From contig JANJXF010000094.1 of assembly GCA_024709165.1 (NCBI GenBank), positions 1 to 36,102 on the forward strand: a stretch of 36,102 nucleotides of DNA. The letters are read 5' to 3'. Below the pieces are notes generated by a model that saw only the letters and a program-made list of their open reading frames with translations, did no database searches and had not been told where the DNA came from. Shown piece by piece: positions 1-10,445 of the stretch (the stretch's first letter is position 1; the number at the start of each line of letters is the position of its first letter). A program made the translations under genes and the position numbers. Origin of the DNA: Thiobacillus sp. (lineage in GTDB: Bacteria; Pseudomonadota; Gammaproteobacteria; Burkholderiales; Thiobacillaceae).

Positions 1-120
1 CGCGTCGTCATCGACGACCTGCTGATCCGCTACATCGAGGCGCTGATCTACCAGGCTGTGGCCGAGAACATGGCCTCGGAGCAGAGCGCGCGGATGGTGG
101 CCATGAAGGCGGCGACCGAT
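1..120 (+). CDS. atpG: ATP synthase gamma subunit, internal fragment (cut at both ends)
   Basis: Frame 1 reads 40 residues of the C-terminal region of the F1 ATP synthase gamma subunit, including the family signature [16 protein letters not shown] near its end. In intact AtpG this is followed by N-A/G and about 40 more residues ending in the C-terminal helix that forms part of the rotor shaft. Here the match stops at codon 40, and the same bases then read as ftsZ on the other strand. The 5' part lies outside the window. The family call is firm because this stretch is among the most conserved in AtpG. Whether the truncation is real or an assembly chimera cannot be settled from the sequence. 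No atpA or atpD is nearby. Confidence 0.85.
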
Positions 121-330
121 GCCCTTGGTGACGTTGCCGCCCAGCTGCAGCTGCAGCTTGGCGCCGCACTGCTTGATGGCCTGCGCGTCGGTGTTGGCGG
201 TGATGAATTCCACGCCCTCCACGCCGGCGTTGACCATGTGCGCCACGGCGTTGCCGCCGCCGCCGCCGACGCCGATCACCTTGATGACCGCATTGGGTGC
301 CAGCTTCTCGATCAGTTCGAAATGTGCCAT
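115..330 (-). CDS. ftsZ: Cell division protein FtsZ, N-terminal fragment (3' part missing)
   Basis: FtsZ is the tubulin-like GTPase that polymerises into the Z ring. About 72 N-terminal residues are present: a short tail, then [19 protein letters not shown] (first Rossmann strand plus the first nucleotide-binding Gly loop), the NTDAQA segment, and VTKGIG, which precedes the GAG-PEVGR segment in intact proteins. The reading departs from FtsZ after GIG, exactly where an atpG fragment begins on the other strand, so the tubulin signature GGGTGTG and the C-terminal peptide are absent. The ATG at 330 has a good GGAGG ribosome site. The gene follows ftsA after an 82-nt spacer, the normal last position in a dcw cluster. 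Confidence 0.9.
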
Positions 331-412
331 GTCCTCGTCCTCCGTGATTCGAATCCAGGGTTTGTCTTGTCTTGTTATTGCTTTGGCGTTGCGTGTGCTT
401 CCATGACGTCGT

Positions 413-1648
413 TCAGAACTCACCTCGGTACCAGTTCTTGAACTTCGTCCAAATCGTCCCGGCCTTGCCCGCCGACAGCGTCGGGCGGCGCGGGTTTTCA
501 ATCTGGCTGCCCCAGAGCAGCAGGCCGACGCCGGTGGCGTGCACCGGGTTGCCGACCACTTCGCCCAGGCCGGACACGTGCTGGGGGATGCCCACCCGCA
601 CCGGCATGTGCAGCATTTCCTCGGCCAGCTCGACCACGCCTTCCATCCGCGAGGCGCCGCCGGTGAGCACCAGGCCGGCGCGAACCAGCTCCTCGAAGCC
701 GGAGCGGCGCAGCTCGGCCTGCACCAGCGAGTACAGCTCCTCCATGCGCGGTTCGATGAACTCCGCCAGCGTCTGGCGGGAAAGCGTGCGCGGGGGGCGA
801 TCGCCGATGCCCGGCACTTCGATCATGTCGCGCGCGTCCGCCAGCTGCCTGAGCGCGCAGCCGTACTGGATCTTGATGTCCTCGGCTTCCTTCGGCGGGG
901 TGCGCAGCGCCACCGCGATATCGTTGTTGACCTGGTCGCCGGCAACCGGAATGACCGCGGTGTGGCGGATCGCGCCGCCGGTGAATACGGCGATGTCGGT
1001 GGTGCCGCCGCCGATGTCGACCAGGCACACGCCGAGCTCCTTCTCGTCCTCGGTCAGCGCCGCCATCGCGGATGCCAGCGGCTGCAGCACCAGATCGCTG
1101 ACCTCGAGGCCGCAACGGCGCACGCACTTGATGATGTTCTGCGCGGCCGACACCGCGCCGGTGACGATGTGCACCTTCACCTCGAGACGTACCGCGCTCA
1201 TGCCGAGCGGATCGCGCACATCCTCCTGGCCGTCGACGATGAATTCCTGCGGGATGGTGTGCAGGATCTGCTGATCGGTCGGGATATTGACCGCACGCGC
1301 AGTCTCCACCACGCGGTCGACGTCCATCTGGGAAATTTCCTTGTCCTTGATGGCGAACATGCCGTGCGAATTGAAGCTCTTGATGTGGCTGCCGGCAATC
1401 CCGGTGTACACCTCGCGGATCTTGCAGTCGGCCATCAGCTCGGCCTCTTCCAGCGCACGCTGGATGGCGGTGACCGTGGCCTCGATGTTGACCACCACGC
1501 CGCGACGCAACCCGCGCGACGGATGCGTACCCATGCCGACGATCTCCAGTACGCCCTCGTCGTCGATCTCGGCGACGATGCAGACGATCTTGGAAGTGCC
1601 GATGTCGAGGCCGACGACGAGGTTCTTGGGATCTCTTGGCTTGCTCAT
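413..1648 (-). CDS. ftsA: Cell division protein FtsA
   Basis: FtsA is the actin-like ATPase that tethers FtsZ to the inner membrane and recruits later divisome proteins. The 411-residue product has the phosphate-1 loop GLDIGTSK near residue 13, the inserted 1C domain after about residue 85, the phosphate-2 loop [14 protein letters not shown] and the adenosine motif LTGGAS. It ends in [12 protein letters not shown], a basic amphipathic helix typical of the membrane-targeting tail. I chose the ATG at 1648, which gives the usual MSK-type N-terminus. An in-frame GTG at 1660 abutting the ftsQ stop would add four residues. The gene lies 12 nt after ftsQ, with an 82-nt spacer before ftsZ. Confidence 0.97.
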   Translation of the reverse strand: MSKPRDPKNLVVGLDIGTSKIVCIVAEIDDEGVLEIVGMGTHPSRGLRRGVVVNIEATVTAIQRALEEAELMADCKIREVYTGIAGSHIKSFNSHGMFAIKDKEISQMDVDRVVETARAVNIPTDQQILHTIPQEFIVDGQEDVRDPLGMSAVRLEVKVHIVTGAVSAAQNIIKCVRRCGLEVSDLVLQPLASAMAALTEDEKELGVCLVDIGGGTTDIAVFTGGAIRHTAVIPVAGDQVNNDIAVALRTPPKEAEDIKIQYGCALRQLADARDMIEVPGIGDRPPRTLSRQTLAEFIEPRMEELYSLVQAELRRSGFEELVRAGLVLTGGASRMEGVVELAEEMLHMPVRVGIPQHVSGLGEVVGNPVHATGVGLLLWGSQIENPRRPTLSAGKAGTIWTKFKNWYRGEF

Positions 1649-1660
1649 GTTGCGTTGCAC

Positions 1661-2440
1661 TCAGGTTGGTCTCGGTTTTTCATGCGGCACGGGCGCGAAT
1701 GCCGCCGGGACGCGCCCATCGGGCATGCGCAGGGCGAAGCCGTCGGGGTAGCGCAGATCCACCGCGACGGGCAGCACCGACGTGGTGCCGCCGTCTGCCG
1801 CCGCCGTGCCGAACAGGCGGGGATACAGGGCGACGAAACGCGCCAGCCGCACATCGGTTTCGGCACGACCGAGCGCCAGCTGCGTACCGTTATCGAGGCG
1901 CATGCGCCACGCGCGGCGTGGCGACAGGCGCAGTTCGTCGATGTGTACACCGAGGGGTGCGAGCGTGGCCTGGTAACGCCGATAGGCATCGACCACCTCC
2001 GTGACGGCTTCCTCAGGGCCCGTCAGGCGCGGCAGCTTGTCCGCCACCGCCGCGACGAACACCTCGCCGGCGTCGCTCACCAACGCATCGTCGTTCCAGC
2101 GTGCCAGCGGCACATGCTCGATGAGCGACACTTCCAGGGTGTCCGGCCAACGCCGCGCCACCCGCGCTTCGCGCACCCAGGGCAGTTTTTCCAGGCTCGC
2201 GCGCACGCGTTCGAGATCGACAGTAAAAAAAGTGCCGCTGATCTGGCGTTCGGCAACCAGCCGGATCTGCGCCTCGGTGACGTGCGCGACCGGCGTCTTG
2301 ACCTCCAGCGTGGCCAATGCGAACCAGGGCTGTGCTGCCGCCCAGGCAAGCACGCCGTAGGCGAAGAGCGCCAACGCGCCCCAGGTCAGCGCACGGGCGA
2401 CCTGGCACAGTGGATGGGCGTCGAGTTCGCTGTTCGTCAC
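1661..2440 (-). CDS. ftsQ: Cell division protein FtsQ
   Basis: FtsQ is a single-pass inner-membrane protein whose periplasmic part binds FtsB and FtsL and links early and late divisome proteins. The 259-residue product has a short cytoplasmic tail, one hydrophobic segment at about residues 15-35, and a POTRA domain beginning near the conserved strand FALATLEVK and continuing through [20 protein letters not shown] and [17 protein letters not shown]. The FtsQ beta domain follows. The GTG start at 2440 shares the four bases GTGA with the ddl stop, the junction style seen throughout this operon. An alternative GTG at 2467 would extend it by nine residues. Sequence conservation is modest, as is usual for FtsQ, but position and architecture agree. 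Confidence 0.93.
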   Translation of the reverse strand: MTNSELDAHPLCQVARALTWGALALFAYGVLAWAAAQPWFALATLEVKTPVAHVTEAQIRLVAERQISGTFFTVDLERVRASLEKLPWVREARVARRWPDTLEVSLIEHVPLARWNDDALVSDAGEVFVAAVADKLPRLTGPEEAVTEVVDAYRRYQATLAPLGVHIDELRLSPRRAWRMRLDNGTQLALGRAETDVRLARFVALYPRLFGTAAADGGTTSVLPVAVDLRYPDGFALRMPDGRVPAAFAPVPHEKPRPT

Positions 2441-3348
2441 AGGGTCTGTTCCAGGATCTTCAGGCACAGGGCATCGAAGTCGATGCCTGCGGTGCGGGCA
2501 GCCATCGGCACCAGGCTGTGGTCCGTCATGCCGGGCGAGGTGTTCGCCTCAAGCAGCCAGGGCCTGCCATCGCGACCGGCCATGATGTCGACACGCCCCC
2601 AGCCGCGGCCGTCGAGGAGGCGGAAAGCATCAAGCGCCAGTTGGCGCAAGGCCATTTCCTGCGCCTCGTCCAGGCCGGCCGGACAGTGGTAGACGGTGTC
2701 GTCGCGGATGTACTTGGCCTCGAAATCGTAAAAGACCTTGTCCTGCGCCGGTTCCAGACGGATCACCGGCAGCGCGGTGTCGCCGAGGATGCCGACGGTG
2801 TACTCGGCACCGTCGATGAATTTCTCCGCCAGTACCAGGCTGTCGTGCTCGGCCGCGGTTGCATACGCCGCCTCCAGCGTGCCGGGCACGACCACCTTGG
2901 TCATGCCGATGCTGGAACCCTCGCGCGCCGGTTTGACGAAGATGGGCAGGCCGAGTTGGGCCTCCACGGCCGCGAAGTCGCTGTCCGCATTGAGGATCGC
3001 CCAGTCGGCGGTGGGCAGGCCGGTCGCGCGCCACAGGAGCTTGGTGCGCCACTTGTCCATGCCGATGGCCGAGGCCATCACGCCGCTCCCGGTGTAGGGC
3101 AGTTGCAGTAGCTCAAGCGCGCCCTGCATGCAGCCGTCTTCGCCGTAGCGCCCGTGCAGCGCGATGAACACACGGTCGAACGCGTCCGCCATGAGGTCGC
3201 CCAGGCTGCGTGTCGCGGGATCGAAGGCGTGCGCGTCGACACCCTGCCGCAACAGTGCAGCGAGGACGGCATTGCCGCTGTTGAGCGACACCGATCGCTC
3301 CGCCGACGTGCCGCCCAGCATCACTGCCACTTTGCCAAACCGCTTCAT
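2437..3348 (-). CDS. ddl: D-alanine--D-alanine ligase
   Basis: This cytoplasmic ATP-grasp enzyme joins two D-alanines into the dipeptide that MurF adds to the stem peptide. At 303 residues it matches the DdlB form found inside dcw clusters. The N-terminal domain carries [16 protein letters not shown] (dipeptide-site Glu-Ser) and [11 protein letters not shown]. The ATP-grasp core includes [16 protein letters not shown], the strand [16 protein letters not shown], and the metal-binding end [14 protein letters not shown]. The ATG at 3348 overlaps the murB stop by ATGA and has a strong GGAG-AAAGG upstream. The downstream end overlaps ftsQ. Nothing unusual is seen. Confidence 0.97.
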   Translation of the reverse strand: MKRFGKVAVMLGGTSAERSVSLNSGNAVLAALLRQGVDAHAFDPATRSLGDLMADAFDRVFIALHGRYGEDGCMQGALELLQLPYTGSGVMASAIGMDKWRTKLLWRATGLPTADWAILNADSDFAAVEAQLGLPIFVKPAREGSSIGMTKVVVPGTLEAAYATAAEHDSLVLAEKFIDGAEYTVGILGDTALPVIRLEPAQDKVFYDFEAKYIRDDTVYHCPAGLDEAQEMALRQLALDAFRLLDGRGWGRVDIMAGRDGRPWLLEANTSPGMTDHSLVPMAARTAGIDFDALCLKILEQTL

Positions 3349-4319
3349 TGCCTTTCTCCGATGATGCGAACTTCGCGGATCAGCCGCACGTTGGTGCGCG
3401 CCGCCACGGTCTCCTCCACGTGTTCAATCAGATGCTCGATGTCGCTCGCCGTCGCCTGGCCCAGATTGACGATGAAATTGGCGTGCTTCTCCGACACCTG
3501 CGCATCGCCGATGCGCGCACCCTTCAGGCCGCACGATTCGATCAGGCGTGCGGCATGGTCGCCCGGCGGATTGCGGAACACCGAACCGGCGTTGGGCAGT
3601 TGCAGCGGCTGCGAGTCGATGCGCCTTTGCAGCAGCTCCTTGATGCGTGTCCGTGCGGCGGCGCCATCGCCGCGCTCGAGGCGGAACCAGCCGCCAATGA
3701 ACCATTCCTCGTGCATCTGACGCAGCGCGACGTGGCGGTAGCCGGTCACATACTCGTCGGGCCGGCGCTCGTTGAGATGGCCCTGGCGGCCCAGCGTGCG
3801 CACCTGCACCAGCTTGTCCCAGGTTTCGCTGCCATGGCAGCCGGCATTCATGGCAATCGCGCCGCCGACGGTGCCGGGAATGCCAGCCCAGAACTCGCCG
3901 CCGACGAGACCGTGCTTGGCGGCAAAGCGCGCAAGCTTGGCCGAGGCCACGCCCGCCTCGGCATACACGAGCGCGGTGTCGACACCGGGCGGTGCCGGCG
4001 GCAGCCCCTGGGTGCGGCTCTCGATCGCCAGGCGGGTAAGCACGCCGTGCAGCAGGATCACCACACCGTGCACACCGCCGTCGCGCACCAGCAGATTGCT
4101 GCCCAGACCGATCATGTGGATCGCCTCGTGCGCCGGCACCGCACGCACCAGCCAGGTCAGGTCCTCCAGGTCAGCCGGAATGTAGACGCGCTGAGCGACG
4201 CCGCCGGCACGCCAGGACAGGTGTTTCTTCATCGGCTCGTTGTAGAGGAAGCGCCCGCGCAGCACCGACGGCGTGCCGCCGCCGACGTCCGCTTCGCTCA
4301 TGCGGTAGTCATGGCGCAT
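3345..4319 (-). CDS. murB: UDP-N-acetylenolpyruvoylglucosamine reductase
   Basis: MurB is the FAD-dependent enzyme that reduces UDP-GlcNAc-enolpyruvate to UDP-MurNAc with NADPH, the second committed step of peptidoglycan precursor synthesis. The 324-residue product has the FAD-binding segment [13 protein letters not shown] (about 70-82), the family signature [17 protein letters not shown], and the proton-donor serine in NAGSVFRNP (Ser246). A C-terminal Glu in REVRIIGE probably completes the active site. The ATG at 4319 is supported by GGGAG seven bases upstream and overlaps the murC stop by 11 nt. A second in-frame ATG at 4301 has no ribosome site. Confidence 0.97.
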   Translation of the reverse strand: MRHDYRMSEADVGGGTPSVLRGRFLYNEPMKKHLSWRAGGVAQRVYIPADLEDLTWLVRAVPAHEAIHMIGLGSNLLVRDGGVHGVVILLHGVLTRLAIESRTQGLPPAPPGVDTALVYAEAGVASAKLARFAAKHGLVGGEFWAGIPGTVGGAIAMNAGCHGSETWDKLVQVRTLGRQGHLNERRPDEYVTGYRHVALRQMHEEWFIGGWFRLERGDGAAARTRIKELLQRRIDSQPLQLPNAGSVFRNPPGDHAARLIESCGLKGARIGDAQVSEKHANFIVNLGQATASDIEHLIEHVEETVAARTNVRLIREVRIIGERQ

Positions 4320-5700
4320 GCCGGTCTCCCAGTGCAGGCGCCACCTGGCCGATGCTGCCGGCGCCCATCACCAGCACGACGTCATCCGCGCGCGCGAGGT
4401 CCCGGATCGTGGCCGGCACGTCGGCCACCTGCTCGACGAACACCGGCTCGACCTTGCCCGCCACGCGCACTGCGCGCGCCAGCGCGCGGCCGTCGGCGGC
4501 GACAATGGCTGTCTCGCCGGCAGGATAGACTTCGGTCAGCACGAGGGCGTCCGCCTCCGACAGCACTCTGACGAAATCCTCGAAACAGTCGCGTGTGCGC
4601 GTATAGCGGTGCGGCTGGAATACCAGCACCAGGCGCCGCCCCGGAAAGGCACCGCGCGCGGCGGCTAGCGTGGCCGCCATTTCCACCGGGTGGTGGCCGT
4701 AATCGTCAACGAGGACGTAGGTGCCACCGTTCCGGGCATCCTGCTCGCCGTAGCGCTGGAAGCGCCGGCCGACACCGTGGAACTCGGCGAGCGCCTTGAC
4801 GATGGCACGGTCGTCGGCGCCGATCTCGGTTGCCACGGCGATGGCCGCCAGCGCGTTCAGCACGTTGTGCGTGCCCGGATGATTCAACACCACATCGAGG
4901 TCGTTCATTCCTTCGCGCACGACGGTGAAGCGCATTTGTCCGCCATCGAAGCGCACATTTGCCGCGCGCACCTGCGCCGCGGCGTCGAGGCCGTAGGTGG
5001 TGATCGGCTTGCTGATGCGCGGCAGTATTTCCCTGACATGAGGGTCGTCGAGACAGAGCACGGCCATGCCGTAGAACGGCAGACGCTGGCAGAAATCGAC
5101 GAAGGCCTGTTTGAGGCGCTCGAAGTCGTGCCCGTAGGTATCCATGTGATCGGCATCGATGTTGGTGACGATCGCGATTACCGGCGTGAGATAGAGAAAA
5201 GAGGCATCGGATTCGTCGGCTTCGGCGACGAGGAAATCGCCCTGCCCGAGCCGCGCGTTGGTGCCGGCCGCGGTGAGTTTGCCGCCGATGACGTAGGTCG
5301 GATCCATGCCGGCCTCGCCGAGAATGCTCGCCACCAGACTGGTGGTGGTGGTCTTGCCATGCGTGCCGGCAACGGCGATGCCCTGGCGCAGACGCATCAG
5401 TTCAGCGAGCATCAGCGCGCGCGGCACGATGGGGATATTTTTCTCGCGCGCGGCGACGATTTCGGGGTTGTCCTCCCGCACCGCGGTCGAGGTCACTACC
5501 GCATCCGCGTCGGCAATATTTTCCGCAGCATGACCGTGCCGGATGCGTGCGCCGAGCTGCATCAGACGCTGCGTGACAGCATTGTCGGTAAGGTCCGAAC
5601 CCGACACGGCGTAGCCGAGATTGAGCAGAACCTCGGCGATTCCGCTCATGCCGACGCCGCCGATGCCGACGAAGTGAATCTGACGGACAGCGTGTTTCAT
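4309..5700 (-). CDS. murC: UDP-N-acetylmuramate--L-alanine ligase
   Basis: MurC is the first Mur ligase; it adds L-alanine to UDP-MurNAc using ATP. The 463-residue protein starts [20 protein letters not shown], the Rossmann-like UDP-binding domain. The ATP-binding loop is [10 protein letters not shown] (residues 111-120), followed by the central-domain motif ADESDASF and the C-terminal domain with [10 protein letters not shown] and FQPHRYTRT. The ATG at 5700 overlaps the murG stop in ATGA. A longer in-frame start at 5718 would disturb the family N-terminus. Genes murG and murB flank it, the standard order. Confidence 0.98.
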   Translation of the reverse strand: MKHAVRQIHFVGIGGVGMSGIAEVLLNLGYAVSGSDLTDNAVTQRLMQLGARIRHGHAAENIADADAVVTSTAVREDNPEIVAAREKNIPIVPRALMLAELMRLRQGIAVAGTHGKTTTTSLVASILGEAGMDPTYVIGGKLTAAGTNARLGQGDFLVAEADESDASFLYLTPVIAIVTNIDADHMDTYGHDFERLKQAFVDFCQRLPFYGMAVLCLDDPHVREILPRISKPITTYGLDAAAQVRAANVRFDGGQMRFTVVREGMNDLDVVLNHPGTHNVLNALAAIAVATEIGADDRAIVKALAEFHGVGRRFQRYGEQDARNGGTYVLVDDYGHHPVEMAATLAAARGAFPGRRLVLVFQPHRYTRTRDCFEDFVRVLSEADALVLTEVYPAGETAIVAADGRALARAVRVAGKVEPVFVEQVADVPATIRDLARADDVVLVMGAGSIGQVAPALGDRHAP

Positions 5701-6797
5701 TTGGCAAGCGCCTCGCAAATGTCGGCGACGTCGTGGGTCGCATCGGGTTTGGCCAGGTTTCGTGCCTTGTCGGACATCGTGGCCAGCTGCTCACGGTCGA
5801 TCCCGGCGATCAGCGCGGCGAGCTTCTCGGCGCTCAGGTCGCGCTGTTGCATCAGCCAGGCGGCTCCGGCGTCGGCGAGAAACGCGGCGTTGCCGGTCTG
5901 ATGGTCATCCACCGCAAAGGGGAAGGGCACAAGGACCGCCGGCACACCGGCGCAGGCGAGTTCGGCCACGGTCATCGCGCCGGCGCGGCAGATGGCGAAG
6001 TCGCAGGCACGGTATTCCGCGGCCATGTCCTCGATGTAATCGCGCACGTCGGCCTCAACGCCTGCGGCAGCGTAGTTGGCGCGCAGGATATCGCCATGCT
6101 GGCGGCCCGACTGGTGCACCACCTGTGGGCGTTGATCCGCTGGCAGCAGTCCGAGCGCTTTGGGCACGAGCTCGTTCAGCGCCGACGCGCCAAGACTGCC
6201 GCCCACCACGAGCAGACGCAGAGGTCCACAATGCACGCCACCCGATGCACCGGCGAGCGTGGCGATGGCCTCACGCACCGGATTGCCCACCCATTGCGTC
6301 GTCACGCTGCGGCAGGGGATGGGCTTGTCCTGCGCATGGGTGAATACCTTGGGAAAGGCCGTCAGCACGCGATTGGCCAGGCAGGCGAGCACACGATTGG
6401 TGAGCCCGCCGACCGAGTTCTGTTCGTGAATGACCAGCGGCCGGTGCAGGAGACTTGCCATCATGCCACCGGGAAAGGCGGTGTAGCCGCCCATGCCCAG
6501 CACGACATCGGGCCGGCGCTCGAGGATGGCGACGAGACTCTGCCAGAAGGCAACCAGCAGCATGGCTGGCAGCATCAATTTCGTCACAAGGCCCTTGCCG
6601 CGCACGCCACCCATCGCTACCCACACCATGTCGATGCCGGCTGCCGGGACCACGCGCGCTTCCAGACCGGTGCGCGTGCCGAGCCAGAACACGTTCCATC
6701 CGCGTGCGCGCAACGCATCGGCCACCGCCAGCGCAGGATAGACATGGCCGCCGGTGCCGCCGGCCATGACCATGAGGGTGCGGTTCGCAGCAGCCAT
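5697..6797 (-). CDS. murG: Undecaprenyl-PP-MurNAc-pentapeptide GlcNAc transferase
   Basis: MurG is a peripheral inner-membrane GT-B glycosyltransferase that converts lipid I to lipid II by adding GlcNAc. The 366-residue product shows the first G loop GGTGGH (13-18), the HEQN acceptor motif in [18 protein letters not shown], the second G loop VVGGSLGA, and the UDP-GlcNAc site around [27 protein letters not shown] start it at the ATG at 6797, which shares one base with the ftsW stop (TGATG). The reading frame stays open upstream to 7010, but that stretch lies under ftsW and has no family similarity. The 3' end overlaps murC by 4 nt. Confidence 0.98.
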   Translation of the reverse strand: MAAANRTLMVMAGGTGGHVYPALAVADALRARGWNVFWLGTRTGLEARVVPAAGIDMVWVAMGGVRGKGLVTKLMLPAMLLVAFWQSLVAILERRPDVVLGMGGYTAFPGGMMASLLHRPLVIHEQNSVGGLTNRVLACLANRVLTAFPKVFTHAQDKPIPCRSVTTQWVGNPVREAIATLAGASGGVHCGPLRLLVVGGSLGASALNELVPKALGLLPADQRPQVVHQSGRQHGDILRANYAAAGVEADVRDYIEDMAAEYRACDFAICRAGAMTVAELACAGVPAVLVPFPFAVDDHQTGNAAFLADAGAAWLMQQRDLSAEKLAALIAGIDREQLATMSDKARNLAKPDATHDVADICEALAK

Positions 6798-7954
6798 CAG
6801 AACGTCTTCCCCCGCATCATCTGCCGTTGTTCCCAGTCGATGCGCAGCAGCACCGCGATAGCCAGGCAATTGGCGACGATGCCGGAACCGCCGAACGACA
6901 GGAACGGCAGGGTGAGTCCCTTGGTCGGCAGGAGGCCGACGTTTACCCCCATGTTGATGAGTGCCTGCACGCCGAACCAGATGCCGATGCCCTGCGCCAC
7001 CAGCGCGCAAAAATGGCGTTCAAGGCGGGCGGCGCGATGGCCGATGAGAAAGGCCTTGACGATGAGCCAGGCGAACAGGCCGATCACCACCACGACCCCG
7101 ACGAAACCGAATTCCTCGGCGATTACCGCGAGCAGGAAGTCGGTATGCGCTTCCGGAAGATAGAACAGTTTTTCGACACTGCCGCCCAGCCCCAGCCCGA
7201 ACCATTCGCCGCGTCCAAAGGCGATCAGTGCATGCGACAGCTGGTAGCCACTGCCATAGGGATCCTTGAACGGGTCCATGAAATTCAGCAGGCGCTCCCG
7301 GCGATAATCCGACGACAGGATCAGCGCAGCGAAGCCGAACAGCAGGACCAGGACCAGACCGGCGAACACCTTCCAGTTCAGTCCGCCGAGAAAGAGGATG
7401 CCCATGGCGATCCCGACGATCACCACGAAGGCACCGAAATCGGGCTCGCTCAGCAGCAGCACGCCGGTTGTCATCATCACCGCCGCCATCGGCAGAAAGC
7501 CCTTCTTCAGGTCGTGCATGAACGCCGCCTTGCGGGTGGTGTAGTCGGCGGCGTACAGCACGGCGAGAAACTTCATGAGTTCCGACGGCTGCAGGTTGGA
7601 AAAACCGAGTGGAATCCAGCGCCGGCTGCCATTGACCTCGCGGCCGATGCCGGGAATCAGCACCACCACCAGCAGCAGCAGGCCACCGAGGAACAGATAG
7701 GGCGCGGCCTGCTGCCACACGCGCATGGGCACCTGGAACACAGCCACGCCGACGCCAATGCCCACCACGATGAAGATGGCCTGGCGAATCAGGTAGAACT
7801 CGCCATTGTGGCCCGTGTAGCGTGCCGCCTCGGCGATGGCGAGCGATGCCGAATAGACCATCACCAGTCCGGTCGCCAGCAGTCCGAGCACGAGCCACAG
7901 AAGCCCGAAATCGAGCTCCGCGGTGGGACGGGGTGGGCGCGCGGTGTACAGCAT
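6797..7954 (-). CDS. ftsW: Septal peptidoglycan glycosyltransferase FtsW (SEDS family)
   Basis: FtsW is the polytopic SEDS polymerase that works with PBP3 (FtsI) to make septal peptidoglycan. The 385-residue product has about ten membrane segments, the first at roughly residues 17-35 ([10 protein letters not shown]), the motif [21 protein letters not shown], the periplasmic loop containing [19 protein letters not shown], and the C-terminal signature [19 protein letters not shown]. The ATG at 7954 lies one base after the murD stop and has GGGAG upstream. An in-frame start at 7981 inside murD is less likely. The gene sits between murD and murG, which distinguishes it from a RodA paralogue. Confidence 0.97.
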   Translation of the reverse strand: MLYTARPPRPTAELDFGLLWLVLGLLATGLVMVYSASLAIAEAARYTGHNGEFYLIRQAIFIVVGIGVGVAVFQVPMRVWQQAAPYLFLGGLLLLVVVLIPGIGREVNGSRRWIPLGFSNLQPSELMKFLAVLYAADYTTRKAAFMHDLKKGFLPMAAVMMTTGVLLLSEPDFGAFVVIVGIAMGILFLGGLNWKVFAGLVLVLLFGFAALILSSDYRRERLLNFMDPFKDPYGSGYQLSHALIAFGRGEWFGLGLGGSVEKLFYLPEAHTDFLLAVIAEEFGFVGVVVVIGLFAWLIVKAFLIGHRAARLERHFCALVAQGIGIWFGVQALINMGVNVGLLPTKGLTLPFLSFGGSGIVANCLAIAVLLRIDWEQRQMMRGKTF

Positions 7955-7955
7955 G

Positions 7956-9362
7956 TCAGGATGCTCCCGGCTCGGCGGCAAGCCGCTTCACCGCAGCGAC
8001 GAACACTTCGGCGCGATGGACGTAGTTGCGGAACATGTCGAAGCTGGCGCAGGCGGGAGACAGCAGCACCGCGTCGCCCGGCTGCGCCAGCTGCTGCGCC
8101 AGTGCAACGGCATCATCCATGCTTGCGGCACGACGCGTATCGACGCCACAGCCGTCGATGGCGCCTGCAATCGCCGGCGCATCGCGCCCGATCAGGACGA
8201 CTGCGCGGGCGTTGGCCTCGACCGCTGCCTTCAATGGCGAAAAATCCTGGCCCTTGCCATCGCCGCCGAGAATCACCACCGCACGGCGTCTGCCCATGCC
8301 GTACAGCGCGGCTTCGGTCGCGCCGACGTTGGTGCCCTTGGAATCGTCGTAATACGTCACGCCGTCGATCTCGGCGACCTTCTCCACCCGATGCGGCAGC
8401 CCCTTGAAGTGCAGCAGCCCGCGCAGCAAGGCTTCCATCGGCAGATCGAGCGTGCGTGTCAGCGCCAGTGCGGCGAGCGCGTTGGCGGCGTTGTGCAGGC
8501 CCGCCACCGGCAGCGCGGAGAGCGGCATCAACATGTCGCCGCCGAGACAGAGTTCGTCCTCGCACAGGCCGAAGTTCTCCCCCTGCGGACATCGGTCCAG
8601 ACCAAAGCTCACCACGCGCCGGTCGGGGCGCGCCATCGCCAGCGTGCGGGCGTCGTCGCGGTTGAGCACCTGCACGCCGCGCCCGCTGAAGATGCGTGCC
8701 TTGGCGGCCGCGTAGGTCTCCATGTCCGGATAACGGTCCATGTGGTCTTCCGACAGGTTCAGCACGGCCGCGGCGTCGGCGTCGAGGCTGGCGGTCGTCT
8801 CCAGCTGGAACGAAGAGAGTTCGAGTACCCACACCTGCGGTGCCGGCGCGTGCCCCTGCTCGATTTCGTACAGGGCATCGAGCACCGGCAGGCCGATGTT
8901 GCCGGCGACGCAGACCGACAGGCCGGCCATGCGGCACATATCGCCGCACATCGCGGTGACCGTGCTCTTGCCATTGCTGCCAGTGATGGCGAGCACCCGC
9001 ATCGGCTGCTCGCGCCCGGCATTCAGTGCCCGCAGCGCGCGTGCGAACAGCTCGACGTCGCCCAGCGCTTCGACCCCCGCGGCAACGGCCCGCGCCAGTG
9101 CCGGGTCGGCGAGCGGCACGCCCGGGCTCAGCACCAGCAGTTCCGCCGCACACAGGCGGGTTTCATCGAACGGGCCGGTAAACAGCGGTACACCCGGCAA
9201 CAGCTCGCCCAGCCGCGCCGCGTGCGGCGGCGCGCTGCGGGTGTCGGCCACGCTCACCTCGGCGCCACGCGCCACGAGCCAGCGCGCGCACGACAGCCCG
9301 GTATCTCCCAGCCCGAGCACCATGACCTTCTTGCCGAAGAGTTGCAGGCTGTCGTAGTTCAT
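7956..9362 (-). CDS. murD: UDP-N-acetylmuramoyl-L-alanine--D-glutamate ligase
   Basis: MurD adds D-glutamate to UDP-MurNAc-L-Ala. The 468-residue product has an N-terminal UDP-binding fold starting [13 protein letters not shown], the ATP loop [13 protein letters not shown] (G128-T134), the central motif [19 protein letters not shown], and the C-terminal GLPHRVEKV and [13 protein letters not shown] segments followed by [11 protein letters not shown]. All are standard for MurD. The ATG at 9362 overlaps the mraY stop by ATGA. The same frame remains open far upstream under mraY, but that extension is not MurD-like and I leave it out. Confidence 0.98.
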   Translation of the reverse strand: MNYDSLQLFGKKVMVLGLGDTGLSCARWLVARGAEVSVADTRSAPPHAARLGELLPGVPLFTGPFDETRLCAAELLVLSPGVPLADPALARAVAAGVEALGDVELFARALRALNAGREQPMRVLAITGSNGKSTVTAMCGDMCRMAGLSVCVAGNIGLPVLDALYEIEQGHAPAPQVWVLELSSFQLETTASLDADAAAVLNLSEDHMDRYPDMETYAAAKARIFSGRGVQVLNRDDARTLAMARPDRRVVSFGLDRCPQGENFGLCEDELCLGGDMLMPLSALPVAGLHNAANALAALALTRTLDLPMEALLRGLLHFKGLPHRVEKVAEIDGVTYYDDSKGTNVGATEAALYGMGRRRAVVILGGDGKGQDFSPLKAAVEANARAVVLIGRDAPAIAGAIDGCGVDTRRAASMDDAVALAQQLAQPGDAVLLSPACASFDMFRNYVHRAEVFVAAVKRLAAEPGAS

Positions 9363-10444
9363 CTCAGTTTCAGGCTCGAAAGGCCGATCAGCACCAGCAT
9401 CATGCTGATGATCCAGAACCGCACGACGACCTGATTCTCCTTCCACCCCTTGAGCTCGTAGTGGTGGTGGATCGGCGCCATGCGGAACACCCTCCTGCCG
9501 GTGAGCTTGAAGGAGGCGACCTGGACCATCACCGACAGGGTCTCGATCACGAACACGCCGCACATGATGAACAGGATGATTTCCTGACGCACGATGACGG
9601 CCACGACGCCAAGCGCGGCACCCAATGCCAGCGCGCCGACGTCGCCCATGAAAACTTCGGCCGGGTAGGCGTTGAACCACAGGAACGCCAGCCCGGCACC
9701 CGCCATCGCCGCACAGAAGATTGCAAGCTCGCCTGCACCCGGCACGAAGGGCACGCCGAGGTATTTCGAGAACACCGCGTGCCCCGCGACGTAGGCAAAG
9801 ATCGCCAGAGCCGCGGCCACCATCACCGTAGGCAGGATGGCGAGGCCGTCGAGGCCGTCGGTGAGGTTCACCGCATTGGACGCACCGACGACGACGAAGT
9901 AGGTGAGTGCGATGAAAGCGAATGCCGACAGCGTCAGGGTGGCGTGCTTCGCGAAGGGGATGATGAGTTCGGTATGTTGCGGCAGGGTGGCCGCGTTCCA
10001 CAGATAGCCCGCCACGGCAAGGCCGATCACCGACTGCCAGAAATACTTCCAGCGCGACGGCAAGCCGCGGGAGTTTTTCTCGACGACCTTGCGCCAGTCG
10101 TCGACCCATCCGATGACGCCGAATCCCGCGAGCGTGAGCAGGGCGACCCACACGTAGGCGTTCGTCAGGTCCGCCCACAGCAGGGTGGTGACGATCACCG
10201 ACACCAGGATCAACGCACCGCCCATGGTGGGCGTACCGGCCTTCACCAGATGTGTCTGCGGGCCATCGCTGCGCACCGACTGGCCGATCTTCAGAAGGGT
10301 CAGCCTGCGGATCACGGCGGGGCCGACGATGAACGAGATCGTCAGCGCGGTGAGTGCAGCCAGCACTGCGCGCAGGGTGAGATAGTTGAAGACGTTGAAG
10401 GCCCGGATGTCCTGGCCGAGGTGCTGGAACAGCCATAACAGCAT
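9359..10444 (-). CDS. mraY: Phospho-MurNAc-pentapeptide transferase (lipid I synthase)
   Basis: MraY is the integral membrane enzyme that transfers phospho-MurNAc-pentapeptide to undecaprenyl phosphate, giving lipid I. The product is 361 residues, close to the usual 360, with about ten membrane helices. Visible signatures are TPTMGG (71-76), the Asp-Asp pair in GWVDDWRKV (D115, D116), [13 protein letters not shown], the loop containing [12 protein letters not shown], and the His-rich [13 protein letters not shown], which is the substrate-site motif of the family. The ATG at 10444 is one base beyond the murF stop (TGACATG), the same arrangement as murD/ftsW. Confidence 0.98.
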   Translation of the reverse strand: MLLWLFQHLGQDIRAFNVFNYLTLRAVLAALTALTISFIVGPAVIRRLTLLKIGQSVRSDGPQTHLVKAGTPTMGGALILVSVIVTTLLWADLTNAYVWVALLTLAGFGVIGWVDDWRKVVEKNSRGLPSRWKYFWQSVIGLAVAGYLWNAATLPQHTELIIPFAKHATLTLSAFAFIALTYFVVVGASNAVNLTDGLDGLAILPTVMVAAALAIFAYVAGHAVFSKYLGVPFVPGAGELAIFCAAMAGAGLAFLWFNAYPAEVFMGDVGALALGAALGVVAVIVRQEIILFIMCGVFVIETLSVMVQVASFKLTGRRVFRMAPIHHHYELKGWKENQVVVRFWIISMMLVLIGLSSLKLR

Positions 10445-10445
10445 G

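Noticed and set aside
340-362. GATTCGAATCCAGGG resembling a tRNA T-loop and 3' end
   Set aside because: No acceptor, D or anticodon arms can be drawn around it. It is a short palindrome in the ftsA-ftsZ spacer.
539-2692. A 717-codon open frame on the + strand opposite ftsA, ftsQ and ddl
   Set aside because: It runs across three well-defined - strand genes and their boundaries and has a low-complexity His/Arg/Asp composition, so it is a shadow.
7954-10436. A single long - strand frame reading through murD and upstream beneath mraY, as a fusion protein
   Set aside because: Only the part from the ATG at 9362 is MurD. The upstream extension is an alternative frame of mraY, whose own frame shows all family motifs.
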